Source of the DNA: Marinobacter sp.
GTDB taxonomy: Bacteria > Pseudomonadota > Gammaproteobacteria > Pseudomonadales > Oleiphilaceae
DNA: 64,000 bases
NCBI GenBank assembly: GCA_030149475.1
Contig: JASBRL010000059.1
Span: 1 to 64,000, forward strand
Direction: 5' to 3'
The notes under the pieces are model-generated. The model was not told the origin of the DNA and searched no databases. It saw nothing but the letters and a program-made list of their open reading frames with translations. The translations under genes were made by a program, and so were the position numbers. Of the stretch, positions 31,196-41,288 are shown piece after piece; within the stretch, counting starts at the first letter, position 1, and each line of letters starts with the position of its first letter.

Positions 31196-31390
31196 TCATT
31201 TGGCTCGCATTTGCGCCTCATTCCGAGGCAAGCCGAAAAACCGCTCCAGCCTAAACTGATTGTTACACGCACATGATTTTTAAATACATTTTTTATTTAT
31301 CGGCATTGGCACGGCAACTGCGTAGGGAAATCGGACCGATGGCGGCACCAGGGCCATCACGATCCCCCCGGTTTTGAGGAGTAACTGATC

Positions 31391-32485
31391 ATGACCATAC
31401 ACCGTCGCAAGTTTCTGGGCGCCGCTTTGGCATCCACCGCTACAGGCCTGACACTGGGTGCGTCCGGCGCGGCCCGCGCCGCCGTATCCAAAGAATCCTT
31501 CAATTTCAAAATGACCAACGCCTATCCGCCCGGCGCACCCTTCTACGTGCAGGGCCCGGGTTCGCCGATGGACTTCTGCAAGAAGGTCGGCGAGATGTCC
31601 GGTGGTCGGCTGAATATTCAGCACTTTGCCGCCGGCGAACTGATTCCCGCCCTGGAAGGCTTCAACGCCGTGTCCACCGGCACTGTCGAGATGAACGCCG
31701 CCAATGCCTACTTCTGGGCCGGCAAGATCCCGGCCGCCCAGTACTTCACCACGGTGCCGTTCGGCATGAACACCCAGGGCATGAACGCTTGGCTGTATCA
31801 GGGTGATGGCCTGAAACTGTGGCATGACATCTACAAGGAACACGGCCTGATTGCTTTCCCGATGGGCAACACCGGTGTACAGATGACCGGCTGGTTCCGC
31901 AAACCCCTGGAAACCGTGAAAGACCTGGACGGTCTAAAAATGCGGATTCCCGGCCTGGCGGGCAAAGTCTACAGCCAGCTGGGCGTCACCGTCCGCCTGT
32001 TGCCGGGCGGCGAAATCTTCCCTGCGCTGGAGCGCGGCGTTATCGACGCGGCCGACTTCGTGGGGCCCTACCAGGACCGTCGTCTGGGCCTGCATAAAGC
32101 GGCCAAGTACTACTACACCACTGGCTGGCACGAACCCACAAACGTCACCGAGCTGCTGATCAACCTGAAGACCTGGGATAGCCTGCCCAGGGATCTGCAG
32201 ATGATCATCCAGGCCGCGGCACAGGCGAGCGTGGTCGAGAGTCTGTCCTGGTCCGAGTCGGTGAACTCCGATGCGCTCAAGGATCTGGTCGAGAACGAAG
32301 GGGTGATCGCACAGCCCCTGCCCACGCCCATCGTTGACCGCCTGCGTGAAGTCACCTTTGACACCCTGGAAACCATGGCCGCCGCCGATCCGCTGACCCG
32401 CAAGGTGCATGACTCGTTCATGGCGTTCCGCAAGAAGCACAAAGAATGGGCGTCCCTGAGCGAAAAACCGTTCCTGGAACTGTAA
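31391..32485 (+). CDS. TRAP transporter substrate-binding protein (DctP family, TakP-like), Tat-type signal
   Basis: RRKFLGAALAS Tat-like leader; LDGLKMRIPGLAGKVYSQLGVTVRLLPGGEIFPALERGVIDAADFVGPYQDRRLGLHKAAKYYY. Confidence 0.9.
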   Translation: MTIHRRKFLGAALASTATGLTLGASGAARAAVSKESFNFKMTNAYPPGAPFYVQGPGSPMDFCKKVGEMSGGRLNIQHFAAGELIPALEGFNAVSTGTVEMNAANAYFWAGKIPAAQYFTTVPFGMNTQGMNAWLYQGDGLKLWHDIYKEHGLIAFPMGNTGVQMTGWFRKPLETVKDLDGLKMRIPGLAGKVYSQLGVTVRLLPGGEIFPALERGVIDAADFVGPYQDRRLGLHKAAKYYYTTGWHEPTNVTELLINLKTWDSLPRDLQMIIQAAAQASVVESLSWSESVNSDALKDLVENEGVIAQPLPTPIVDRLREVTFDTLETMAAADPLTRKVHDSFMAFRKKHKEWASLSEKPFLEL

Positions 32486-32498
32486 CCGGAGCCAAGCC

Positions 32499-33041
32499 AT
32501 GACTGTGCTGATCAAGCGTATTGAATGGCTCGTGGAACTGATGGGCGGGCTGGCACGCTTTTGCGTGCTGGCCCTGGTTCTGCTGGTTGCCACCGATGTC
32601 ATTCTCCGCTACCTGTTTTCTATCGGTCCGGTGTCCCTGCAGGAACTGGAATGGCATCTAATCTCCCCCATTGCGCTGCTCGGGCTCTCCTACTCCATGA
32701 AACACCGCGCCGATGTGCGCGTTGATTTCCTGTACGACCACTTCAGCGTGCGCACCAAGGCCATGGTAGATTTGCTAGCGTCGGTGCTGACGGTGGCGAT
32801 CGGCCTGATCATCGCCAGACTGGCTCTGCATTATGTGGCCCAGTCCTACCAGCTCGGGGAAGGATCACCCGACCCCGGCGGACTGTCCATGCGTTATCTG
32901 CTCAAGGCCTTCATTCCGTTCGGGTTCAGCCTGCTGGCCCTGCAGGGCATCGCTGACTGCCTGACCTCTTTCCAGCTTCTGCGTGATCCGGGAAAAATCC
33001 GGGCGACTGACGCGACGACGTCAACGGCTGGTGCCGCGTGA
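32499..33041 (+). CDS. TRAP transporter small permease (DctQ family)
   Basis: Four hydrophobic segments, located between DctP and DctM genes; 'LLGLSYSMKHRADVRVDFLYDHFSVRTKAMVDLL'. Confidence 0.9.
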   Translation: MTVLIKRIEWLVELMGGLARFCVLALVLLVATDVILRYLFSIGPVSLQELEWHLISPIALLGLSYSMKHRADVRVDFLYDHFSVRTKAMVDLLASVLTVAIGLIIARLALHYVAQSYQLGEGSPDPGGLSMRYLLKAFIPFGFSLLALQGIADCLTSFQLLRDPGKIRATDATTSTAGAA

Positions 33042-34363
33042 CCGGCAACGAATGGCTGGTTCTGGGCATGATCGGTGGCTTCCTGGGACTGATGCTTCTG
33101 GGTATTCCGGTGGCGATTTCCCTGGCGGCCTCGGGCTTTGTGGCGGGCTACCTGGGCTTCGGCTCGGGCCTGTTCAACCTGATGCCCGCCCGCCTTTACG
33201 GCGTGGTCACCAATTACACACTGCTGGCCATCCCCCTATTTGTGTTCATGGGCGTGATGCTGGAGAAATCGAAAGTCGCCGAGGGCATGCTGGAAACAAT
33301 CGGCAAGGCCATGGGTGGTCTCAACGGCGGCATGGGTCTGGCGATTATTCTGGTCGGCGTACTGATGGGCGCGTCCACCGGCATCGTCGGCGCCACCGTG
33401 GTCACTGTGGGATTGCTGACGCTGCCCGCGCTGCTGCGGCGGGGTTACGCCCCCAGTGTTGCCTGCGGCACCATCTGCGCCTCCGGCACCCTGGGGCAGA
33501 TTATTCCCCCGAGCCTGGTGCTGATCCTGCTGTCGGACATTGTCGGCAAATCCGTGGGCACCCTGTTTGCCGCCGCGTTCATTCCAGGTCTGGTGCTGGC
33601 CATCATCTACATGCTGTACATGCTACTGCTGGGCTGGATCAAGCCGACCATGGTCCCGGCCATCCCCGGCGAGGAGCGGGCACAGACCAGTAGCAAACAA
33701 TTGGCCAAAGATCTGGTCATGCACGTGGCTCCGCCACTGTTGCTGGTGATCGCGGTGCTGGGATCGATTGTTGGCGGGATCGCCGCGCCCACCGAGGCCG
33801 CCTCCATGGGTGCGCTGGGCGCACTGCTGATCGCGCTGGTCGCGCGCGGCCTGGACCGGAAGCTGCTCAAAGAGACGCTTCATGGCACACTGGTGATCTC
33901 AGCGATGGTGTTCTTCATCCTGCTCTGTGCGCAGCCGTTCTCCCTGTCCTTCCGGGGCCTGGGGGGCGAGCAGATGGTTCACAGCCTGTTTGAACTGCTG
34001 CCGGGCGGTGAGTTCGGAGCTATCCTGTTCCTGATGGCGCTGCTGTTTGTGCTGGGATTTTTTCTGGAATGGATCGAAATTTCCTACATTGCGCTTCCCA
34101 TGTTTCTGCCGGTGTTTATAAACTACGGCACCGACATGGTCTGGCTGTCGATCATGGTGGCCATGAACCTGCAGATGTCGTTCCTGACACCGCCGTTCGG
34201 CTGGGCCCTGTTTTTCCTCAAGGGCGTCGCGCCGCCGGGTGTGACCACCCGCGACATCTACGTTGGCGCGATACCGTTTGTTTTGCTCCAATTGCTGGCC
34301 TTGGTCGTTGTTTTCCAGTTTCCGTTACTGGTTACCTGGCTGCCGGAGGCCCTTGGCTGGTGA
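33038..34363 (+). CDS. TRAP transporter large permease (DctM family)
   Basis: Highly hydrophobic; LLAIPLFVFMGVMLEKSKVAEGML, ASGTLGQIIPPSLVLILL, NLQMSFLTPPFGWALFFLKGVAP; GTG start overlaps dctQ stop. Confidence 0.95.
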   Translation: MTGNEWLVLGMIGGFLGLMLLGIPVAISLAASGFVAGYLGFGSGLFNLMPARLYGVVTNYTLLAIPLFVFMGVMLEKSKVAEGMLETIGKAMGGLNGGMGLAIILVGVLMGASTGIVGATVVTVGLLTLPALLRRGYAPSVACGTICASGTLGQIIPPSLVLILLSDIVGKSVGTLFAAAFIPGLVLAIIYMLYMLLLGWIKPTMVPAIPGEERAQTSSKQLAKDLVMHVAPPLLLVIAVLGSIVGGIAAPTEAASMGALGALLIALVARGLDRKLLKETLHGTLVISAMVFFILLCAQPFSLSFRGLGGEQMVHSLFELLPGGEFGAILFLMALLFVLGFFLEWIEISYIALPMFLPVFINYGTDMVWLSIMVAMNLQMSFLTPPFGWALFFLKGVAPPGVTTRDIYVGAIPFVLLQLLALVVVFQFPLLVTWLPEALGW

Positions 34364-34385
34364 CCTCAATCTGGGGGGGTTGTTG

Positions 34386-35222
34386 ATGGATATACTGTCT
34401 GATCATTCCGTTGGCTGGCTGCTGGCGCTTGCCCTGTCGCTGGTTGCCACTGGCATCATTGCCGGCATAATGGCGGGCCTGCTGGGCGTCGGCGGCGGCA
34501 TTGTGATCGTGCCGGTGCTGTATCACCTGTTCACCCTGCTGGGCATTGATGAGGCCGTGCGCATGCACGTGGCGGTGGGCACGTCGCTGGCGACCATCAT
34601 CCCCACGTCGATCATGTCGTCCCGCTCCCACTTCAAACGTGGCAGCCTGGACCCGGCCCTGCTCAAACAGCTGATCCCAGGCGTGGTTGTGGGCGTTATC
34701 ATCGGGGCGATTCTCAGTGGCTACGCCAGCGGCGTCGAGCTGACTGCGGTGTTTGCTACCATTGCCCTGCTGGTGGCGCTGAACATGGCGTTCAAAAAGG
34801 ATGGTTTCAACCTGCGCGACGGTCTGCCCGGGCCGGCGGGTACCGGTGTCATTGCATTTTTCATCGGCGGCCTGTCCACGTTGATGGGCATTGGCGGGGG
34901 CACACTCAGCGTACCGGTGCTCAGCGCCTTCAAAACGCCCATGATCCGCGCCGTCGGCACCGGTGCAGCCCTGGGTCTGGTCATCAGCCTGCCGGGGGCG
35001 TTCGCGTTTCTGATGAACGGTATGGGCGTGCCCGACCGGCCGCCGCTGTCGGTCGGCTACGTGAACCTGATCGGACTGGCGCTGATCGTGCCGGCAACCA
35101 TGTTCATGGCGCCCAAGGGCGCCCGGCTGGCCCACGCCATCAATGCCAAACGGCTGAGACAGCTGTTCGCACTGTTTCTGTTGATTACCTCGATCCGTAT
35201 GTTTTACGGCCTGATTTACTGA
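34386..35222 (+). CDS. TauE/SafE family membrane permease
   Basis: AGLLGVGGGIVIVPVLY and STLMGIGGGTLSVPVLS duplicated family signature; internal start preferred. Confidence 0.9.
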   Translation: MDILSDHSVGWLLALALSLVATGIIAGIMAGLLGVGGGIVIVPVLYHLFTLLGIDEAVRMHVAVGTSLATIIPTSIMSSRSHFKRGSLDPALLKQLIPGVVVGVIIGAILSGYASGVELTAVFATIALLVALNMAFKKDGFNLRDGLPGPAGTGVIAFFIGGLSTLMGIGGGTLSVPVLSAFKTPMIRAVGTGAALGLVISLPGAFAFLMNGMGVPDRPPLSVGYVNLIGLALIVPATMFMAPKGARLAHAINAKRLRQLFALFLLITSIRMFYGLIY

Positions 35223-35284
35223 GTGGGTTCAGCCAGGCCTGCTGGGGCTGGCCGGCGTAACACCGGATTCCGGAGATAAGAAAA

Positions 35285-36871
35285 ATGCTGAAAACCGTTT
35301 ACTCCAGCAAGGGCCTGTTTGTGGCCCCTCATCATCTGGCGGCACAGGCAGGACGGGATGTCCTCAAGGAAGGCGGTAACGCCGTGGAAGCCATGGTGGC
35401 GGCAGCGGCGACCATCGCCACCGTCTATCCGCACATGAACTCCATCGGCGGCGATGGTTTCTGGCTGATCCACGAGCCCGGCAAGGAGCCGGTAGCGATT
35501 GACGCCTGTGGCCGTGCGGCCAGTGCAGCCACCCTGGATTTTTACGCAGGCCATAAAACCATTCCTTCCCGGGGTCCGCTGGCCGCACTGACCAGTGCCG
35601 GCACCATTGCCGGCTGGCAACAGGCCCTGTCGGTGGCCGCCACCTGGAGCCAGGCATTGCCCGTATCACGCCTGCTCGAGCCGGCCACGGACCATGCCCG
35701 CCACGGCATTGTGGTCACCGAAAGCCAGTCGCGGCTGACCGCCGAGAAGCGCTCTCAACTGCAATCGGTTCCCGGTTTTGCTGAAACCTACATGCCCGGC
35801 GGCGGCAGCCCAGCGGCAGGTTCACTGCTGAAACAACCGGCGCTGGCCAACACCCTGGAACAGTTGGCCCGGGCCGGTCTCGACGACTTCTATCGCGGGG
35901 AACTGGCGACAACCATTGGCGCGGAGTTGTCCGCACTGGGCAGCCCCCTGACCCGGGACGACCTGGCGAGTTACCGGGCCATGCGCGTTGAGCCGCTGCA
36001 AGTTCAACTGCCGGGCATCAGAGTCTTCAACCTGCCGCCCCCGACTCAGGGCCTGGCGGCGCTGATGATCCTGGGTGTGTTCGAACGGCTGGGCGTGTCC
36101 CGGGCCGAGAGCTTTGACTATGTTCACGGCCTGGTCGAGTCCACCAAACGTGCATTCCGGGTCCGCGACCGGATCGTGACCGACCCCGACCGGGTGCCCG
36201 AACCGCCTGCCAGCTTCCTGACCCCTGACGTCCTGTCGCGGCTCGCTGGCGAGGTTGATCCGTCGCAGGCGCTGCCCTGGCCCGATCCGGCCCAGCCCGG
36301 CGATACCATCTGGATGGGCTGCATGGACGGTGAAGGCCGGTCCGTGAGCTTCATCCAGAGCATTTTCTGGGAATTTGGCTCGGGGGTGGTGCTCAGGGAC
36401 ACCGGCATCCACTGGCAGAACCGGGGCATCAGCTTTTCCCTCAAGCCGGGTTCGCTCCAGGCGCTTGAGCCCGGCCGCAAACCCTTCCATACCCTGAACC
36501 CGGCCATGGCCCTGTTCGATGACGGTCGTACCATGAGCTACGGCACCATGGGCGGCGAAGGCCAACCCCAGACCCAGGCCATGGTATTCAGCCGCTATGC
36601 GCTGTTCAATCAGCCGTTGCAACAGGCCGTCACCGCGCCGCGCTGGCTGCTGGGCCGGACCTGGGGTGATGTGACCACCACACTCAAACTGGAACGCCGG
36701 TTTGATCCGGCACTGGTGGATCAGCTTCGCGGAGCCGGCCACGTGGTAGAGGTTCTGGACGAGGACTTCAGCGATACCATGGGCCACGCCGGAGCGCTGG
36801 TACGCCGGCCGGACGGTATTCTTGAGGGCGCGGCCGATCCCCGCAGCGATGGCTCGGTGGCGGCGCTGTAA
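35285..36871 (+). CDS. Gamma-glutamyltransferase-family Ntn hydrolase without obvious signal peptide (oxamate amidohydrolase HpxW-like?)
   Basis: MVAAAATIATVYPHMNSIGGDGFW; putative nucleophile Thr in GDTIWMGCMDGEGRSVSFIQS; YGTMGGEGQPQ. Confidence 0.85.
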   Translation: MLKTVYSSKGLFVAPHHLAAQAGRDVLKEGGNAVEAMVAAAATIATVYPHMNSIGGDGFWLIHEPGKEPVAIDACGRAASAATLDFYAGHKTIPSRGPLAALTSAGTIAGWQQALSVAATWSQALPVSRLLEPATDHARHGIVVTESQSRLTAEKRSQLQSVPGFAETYMPGGGSPAAGSLLKQPALANTLEQLARAGLDDFYRGELATTIGAELSALGSPLTRDDLASYRAMRVEPLQVQLPGIRVFNLPPPTQGLAALMILGVFERLGVSRAESFDYVHGLVESTKRAFRVRDRIVTDPDRVPEPPASFLTPDVLSRLAGEVDPSQALPWPDPAQPGDTIWMGCMDGEGRSVSFIQSIFWEFGSGVVLRDTGIHWQNRGISFSLKPGSLQALEPGRKPFHTLNPAMALFDDGRTMSYGTMGGEGQPQTQAMVFSRYALFNQPLQQAVTAPRWLLGRTWGDVTTTLKLERRFDPALVDQLRGAGHVVEVLDEDFSDTMGHAGALVRRPDGILEGAADPRSDGSVAAL

Positions 36872-36959
36872 ACCGTCCCCACCTCGCTTTCCACCCCACT
36901 TTCCACCCCGCTTCCGCCGGTGGAACTGTCGCGAAACGGACACGGCAGACGGGGCGGGT

Positions 36960-37074
36960 CTCTTGCTCCGGTCGGGGCGATTCATGGCACAGCGACACGG
37001 ACATCGCGGGAGCCCAGCCGGGGCAGGACGTCCCGTCTGGGCGGTGGAATGAATCGCCCCGACCGGAGCAAGAG
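36960..37074. repeat. Perfect 26-bp inverted repeat with 63-nt spacer
   Basis: CTCTTGCTCCGGTCGGGGCGATTCAT (36960-36985) and its exact reverse complement (37049-37074). Confidence 0.95.
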
Positions 37075-37090
37075 GGCTGCTGTCAAACCA

Positions 37091-38227
<1,137 letters not shown>

Positions 38228-38519
38228 TCATGGATCGTTGGTAGCATAACGGATACCGAACCATTCTGTATCGGGGCAAACACTGCTTGTTTACCGGAGC
38301 AACCCGGGCCTCCTCACGCAATGACACTCCGGACGATTAAAACTATACTGCCTCGCTCAAGGTCGCCTCTGACGAACGCCTGACAGCCGACTGTGAACAT
38401 GGGGACATAGAGGAAAACAGGCATCGCTCCGGCGCTGCTGAACGTAATCACTATCAGGCGCCGCCATCACCCGGTTCGCGCCTGACCGCTGACCAGCAAC
38501 CAGAGCCTTCCGGAATGCC

Positions 38520-41288
38520 ATGATCAGACTAGCAAGCCTGCTTGTATTCGCCATCGGACTCCTGGGTTCGCTTAACGGCCAGGCCGCCATGTCGCCCGCC
38601 AATGTCGCGTTCTACTATGGCCGGGAAGCACCCATCGGCGCATTGATGGCCTATGACTGGGTGGTCCTCCAGCCTGACATGGTGAGCGAGGCCCGCCTTG
38701 ACTATCTGAGCCGCGCGGATAGCCAGCCAATCGCCTATGTCAGCGTCGGCGAAATCGCACGCAACCATCAGCTCGCTGCCACGATTCCGAAAGCGTGGCT
38801 GCTGGGATCCAATACTGCCTGGCAAAGTGCGGTGCTGGATATCCGTCTGCCCGCCGTTCGTGATTTTCTGTTCAGCCGGTTAATCGAGCCCGCCATGGCC
38901 CGGGGCTTTCATGGTGTTTTTCTCGACACCCTGGACAGTTTCCAGCTTACCGATGCTGGCAAGGCCAATCCGCAGGCGTTCGAAGAGGCACAGTACCAGC
39001 TTATCCGCCGGATTCGGGAACACTACCCCACATCCAGAATCATCATCAATCGTGGCTTTGACCTGCCCGAAAAAGCCCACAGTCTCGTTGACGCTCTGGC
39101 GCTGGAGTCCTATCGCAAGGGCTACGACCCCGCCCACAAACGCTATCGGGACATCAGTGCGGCTGATCGTGACTGGCTCGACAGCAAACTGGCGCATTGG
39201 CGTCAGCAACACCCCTCCGTCGTGCTCATCGCTATTGACTACGTCCATGACGCCAACCAGGCTCCTGCGGTTGCCAGACAGCTTCGTGAAGACGGGTTTA
39301 TTCCCTATGTCTCGGACCCACAACTCCTTCGTCTGGGCCCCACCAGGCCGGCCCGGGTAAAACGTCAGGTGCTGGTCCTGCATGACCGGCCCGCCGACGC
39401 CATGGACGAGAGCGCGGCCCACCGTCGGGCGGGCATTTTGCTGGAACATCTGGGCTATGTTCCGGACTATCGGTCAGTGACTCAGCCGCGCCCTGCCGAA
39501 CCCGCGCTCGACAAGTACGCCGGCATTCTGATCTGGCTGGAATCTGACCGGGAAAGCCCCTGGCTCTGTGACTGGCTGGCCCGGCAGCAAGCGGCCGGGC
39601 TGCCGATAGTGGTTTTCGGACGGCTTCCCGAAAATACGGCTTGCCGGCGGGTGATCGGTGCCAGTGGGCTTGACTCCCCGGTCGCGCCGCTCATAAATTC
39701 CCCGCTGGAACCGTCGGTGACCCGATTTGAGGGAACCCGGCTTCCGGCTCTTGTGACGGACCGGGAGCCCATCGCCGATCAGGTGTCGCCCTGGTTGACG
39801 GTAACCGATGCCCGGGGCAGGCGTTTTACGCCGATCTATATTCATGGGGGTGGCGGCGTCGCGCTCGCACCCTATCTGTTTGAGCGAGGGCCGGACGATC
39901 AGGCGTACTGGCTGTTCAATCCACTGACGTTCATCAGCAAAGCGCTGGGGGGGCCTCGCTACCCCGTTCTGGATACCACAACGGAAACCGGACGCCGAAT
40001 TCTTACCGCCCATATAGACGGCGACGGATTTGTTTCCCGCGGCGAATTTCCCGACCGGCCCATGGCGGCATCGGTCATCCTGAAGCGGATACTGTCCCGC
40101 TACCGGATACCCCACACCGTTTCGGTGATCGAGGCGGAAGTTTCACCCGACGGGCTCTACCCCGCCGAAAGCCGGCAAGCGCAGCAGACAGCCCGCGCCA
40201 TTTTCAGGCTTGAAAACGTCGAGGTTGCGTCCCATTCATTCAGTCATCCATTTTTCTGGCGGGCCATGGAGGGCGGTGCTGCGCCGGCGCCCAACAAGAC
40301 CCTCTACGGCTATTTCCTTGACGTGCCGGGTTACACGCCGTCCCTGCAACAGGAAATCAACGGATCTGTGGAGTACATCAATCACAAACTGGCGCCCACC
40401 GACAAACCGGTCTCGGTCTTTCTGTGGACCGGTGACGCCCGCCCGGGCCCGCAAGCGCTCGCCAGAACGCGACTTGCCGGCCTGCTGAACGTCAACGGAG
40501 GCGACACCCATCCGCTGCCCTATGAATCAGAACTCGCCGGCGTCTGGCCGAGCGCCCGGCCTGTGGGTGACGAGCTGCAGGTCTATGCGCCCACCATGAA
40601 TGAAAATCTCTATACCAATCTCTGGAAGGGTCCTTTTTACGGCTATCGCGATGTCATAGACAGCTTCAAAATTCTGGAAAACAAAGGCCGGCTGATGCCT
40701 ATCAGCATTTACTACCATTTCTACTCCGGCACCAAGCCCGAATCCCTGGACGCCCTGCAAGAGGTCTATGACTACGCGCTCGGCCAGCCCGTCACCCCGA
40801 TGTTCCTGAGTGACTACGCGCGCCGGGTGGAAACCGTCTATCGTTCCGCCCTGTTGCGGGACCAGGACGGCGGCTTCACCTGGCGAGGAATCGCGCCCCC
40901 TCACACGGTCAGAATCCCGCTGCCGTCCCGATTCCCTGATCTGGACCGAAGCCGCGGCGTTGCCGGTTACCATGACGCTGCCGGCAACCGTTACGTCCAT
41001 CTGGTGGGCACCAATCCCCGGCTGGTGCTTTCCACAACGGCGCCGATCGGGCCCTACCTGCGCGACGCCAATGCGATACTGACCCAGTGGTCCCGGCAGT
41101 CGGTCGGCGACCACTGGCGGATCACTCTGGCTCTGCGCGGCGGCCAACCCCTGGAGCTGGTGATTGCCGGTGCCTCGGCTTGCCAGTCAGAGGATCCGCG
41201 GGTCACGACTCGCGCCAGCGGCGGCCGCACGGTCACGGTAACGCTGCCGGTCGCCCGGGCAGCATCACTGACACTGGAGTGCCGCTAG
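38520..41288 (+). CDS. pelA: PelA: Pel polysaccharide hydrolase/deacetylase
   Basis: N-terminal TIM-barrel glycoside hydrolase-like region; HIDGDGFVSRGEF and ASHSFSHPFFW polysaccharide deacetylase motifs; first gene of pel gene order. Confidence 0.95.
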   Translation: MIRLASLLVFAIGLLGSLNGQAAMSPANVAFYYGREAPIGALMAYDWVVLQPDMVSEARLDYLSRADSQPIAYVSVGEIARNHQLAATIPKAWLLGSNTAWQSAVLDIRLPAVRDFLFSRLIEPAMARGFHGVFLDTLDSFQLTDAGKANPQAFEEAQYQLIRRIREHYPTSRIIINRGFDLPEKAHSLVDALALESYRKGYDPAHKRYRDISAADRDWLDSKLAHWRQQHPSVVLIAIDYVHDANQAPAVARQLREDGFIPYVSDPQLLRLGPTRPARVKRQVLVLHDRPADAMDESAAHRRAGILLEHLGYVPDYRSVTQPRPAEPALDKYAGILIWLESDRESPWLCDWLARQQAAGLPIVVFGRLPENTACRRVIGASGLDSPVAPLINSPLEPSVTRFEGTRLPALVTDREPIADQVSPWLTVTDARGRRFTPIYIHGGGGVALAPYLFERGPDDQAYWLFNPLTFISKALGGPRYPVLDTTTETGRRILTAHIDGDGFVSRGEFPDRPMAASVILKRILSRYRIPHTVSVIEAEVSPDGLYPAESRQAQQTARAIFRLENVEVASHSFSHPFFWRAMEGGAAPAPNKTLYGYFLDVPGYTPSLQQEINGSVEYINHKLAPTDKPVSVFLWTGDARPGPQALARTRLAGLLNVNGGDTHPLPYESELAGVWPSARPVGDELQVYAPTMNENLYTNLWKGPFYGYRDVIDSFKILENKGRLMPISIYYHFYSGTKPESLDALQEVYDYALGQPVTPMFLSDYARRVETVYRSALLRDQDGGFTWRGIAPPHTVRIPLPSRFPDLDRSRGVAGYHDAAGNRYVHLVGTNPRLVLSTTAPIGPYLRDANAILTQWSRQSVGDHWRITLALRGGQPLELVIAGASACQSEDPRVTTRASGGRTVTVTLPVARAASLTLECR

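Noticed and set aside
31027-31390. Possible mobile-element remnant because of AT-rich composition
   Set aside because: No inverted-repeat termini or transposase fragment; better explained as a promoter/operator region.
34263-34386. Upstream TTG start extending the TauE/SafE ORF into dctM
   Set aside because: The extension overlaps the dctM coding end and lacks family similarity; the ATG at 34386 gives a normal membrane protein start.
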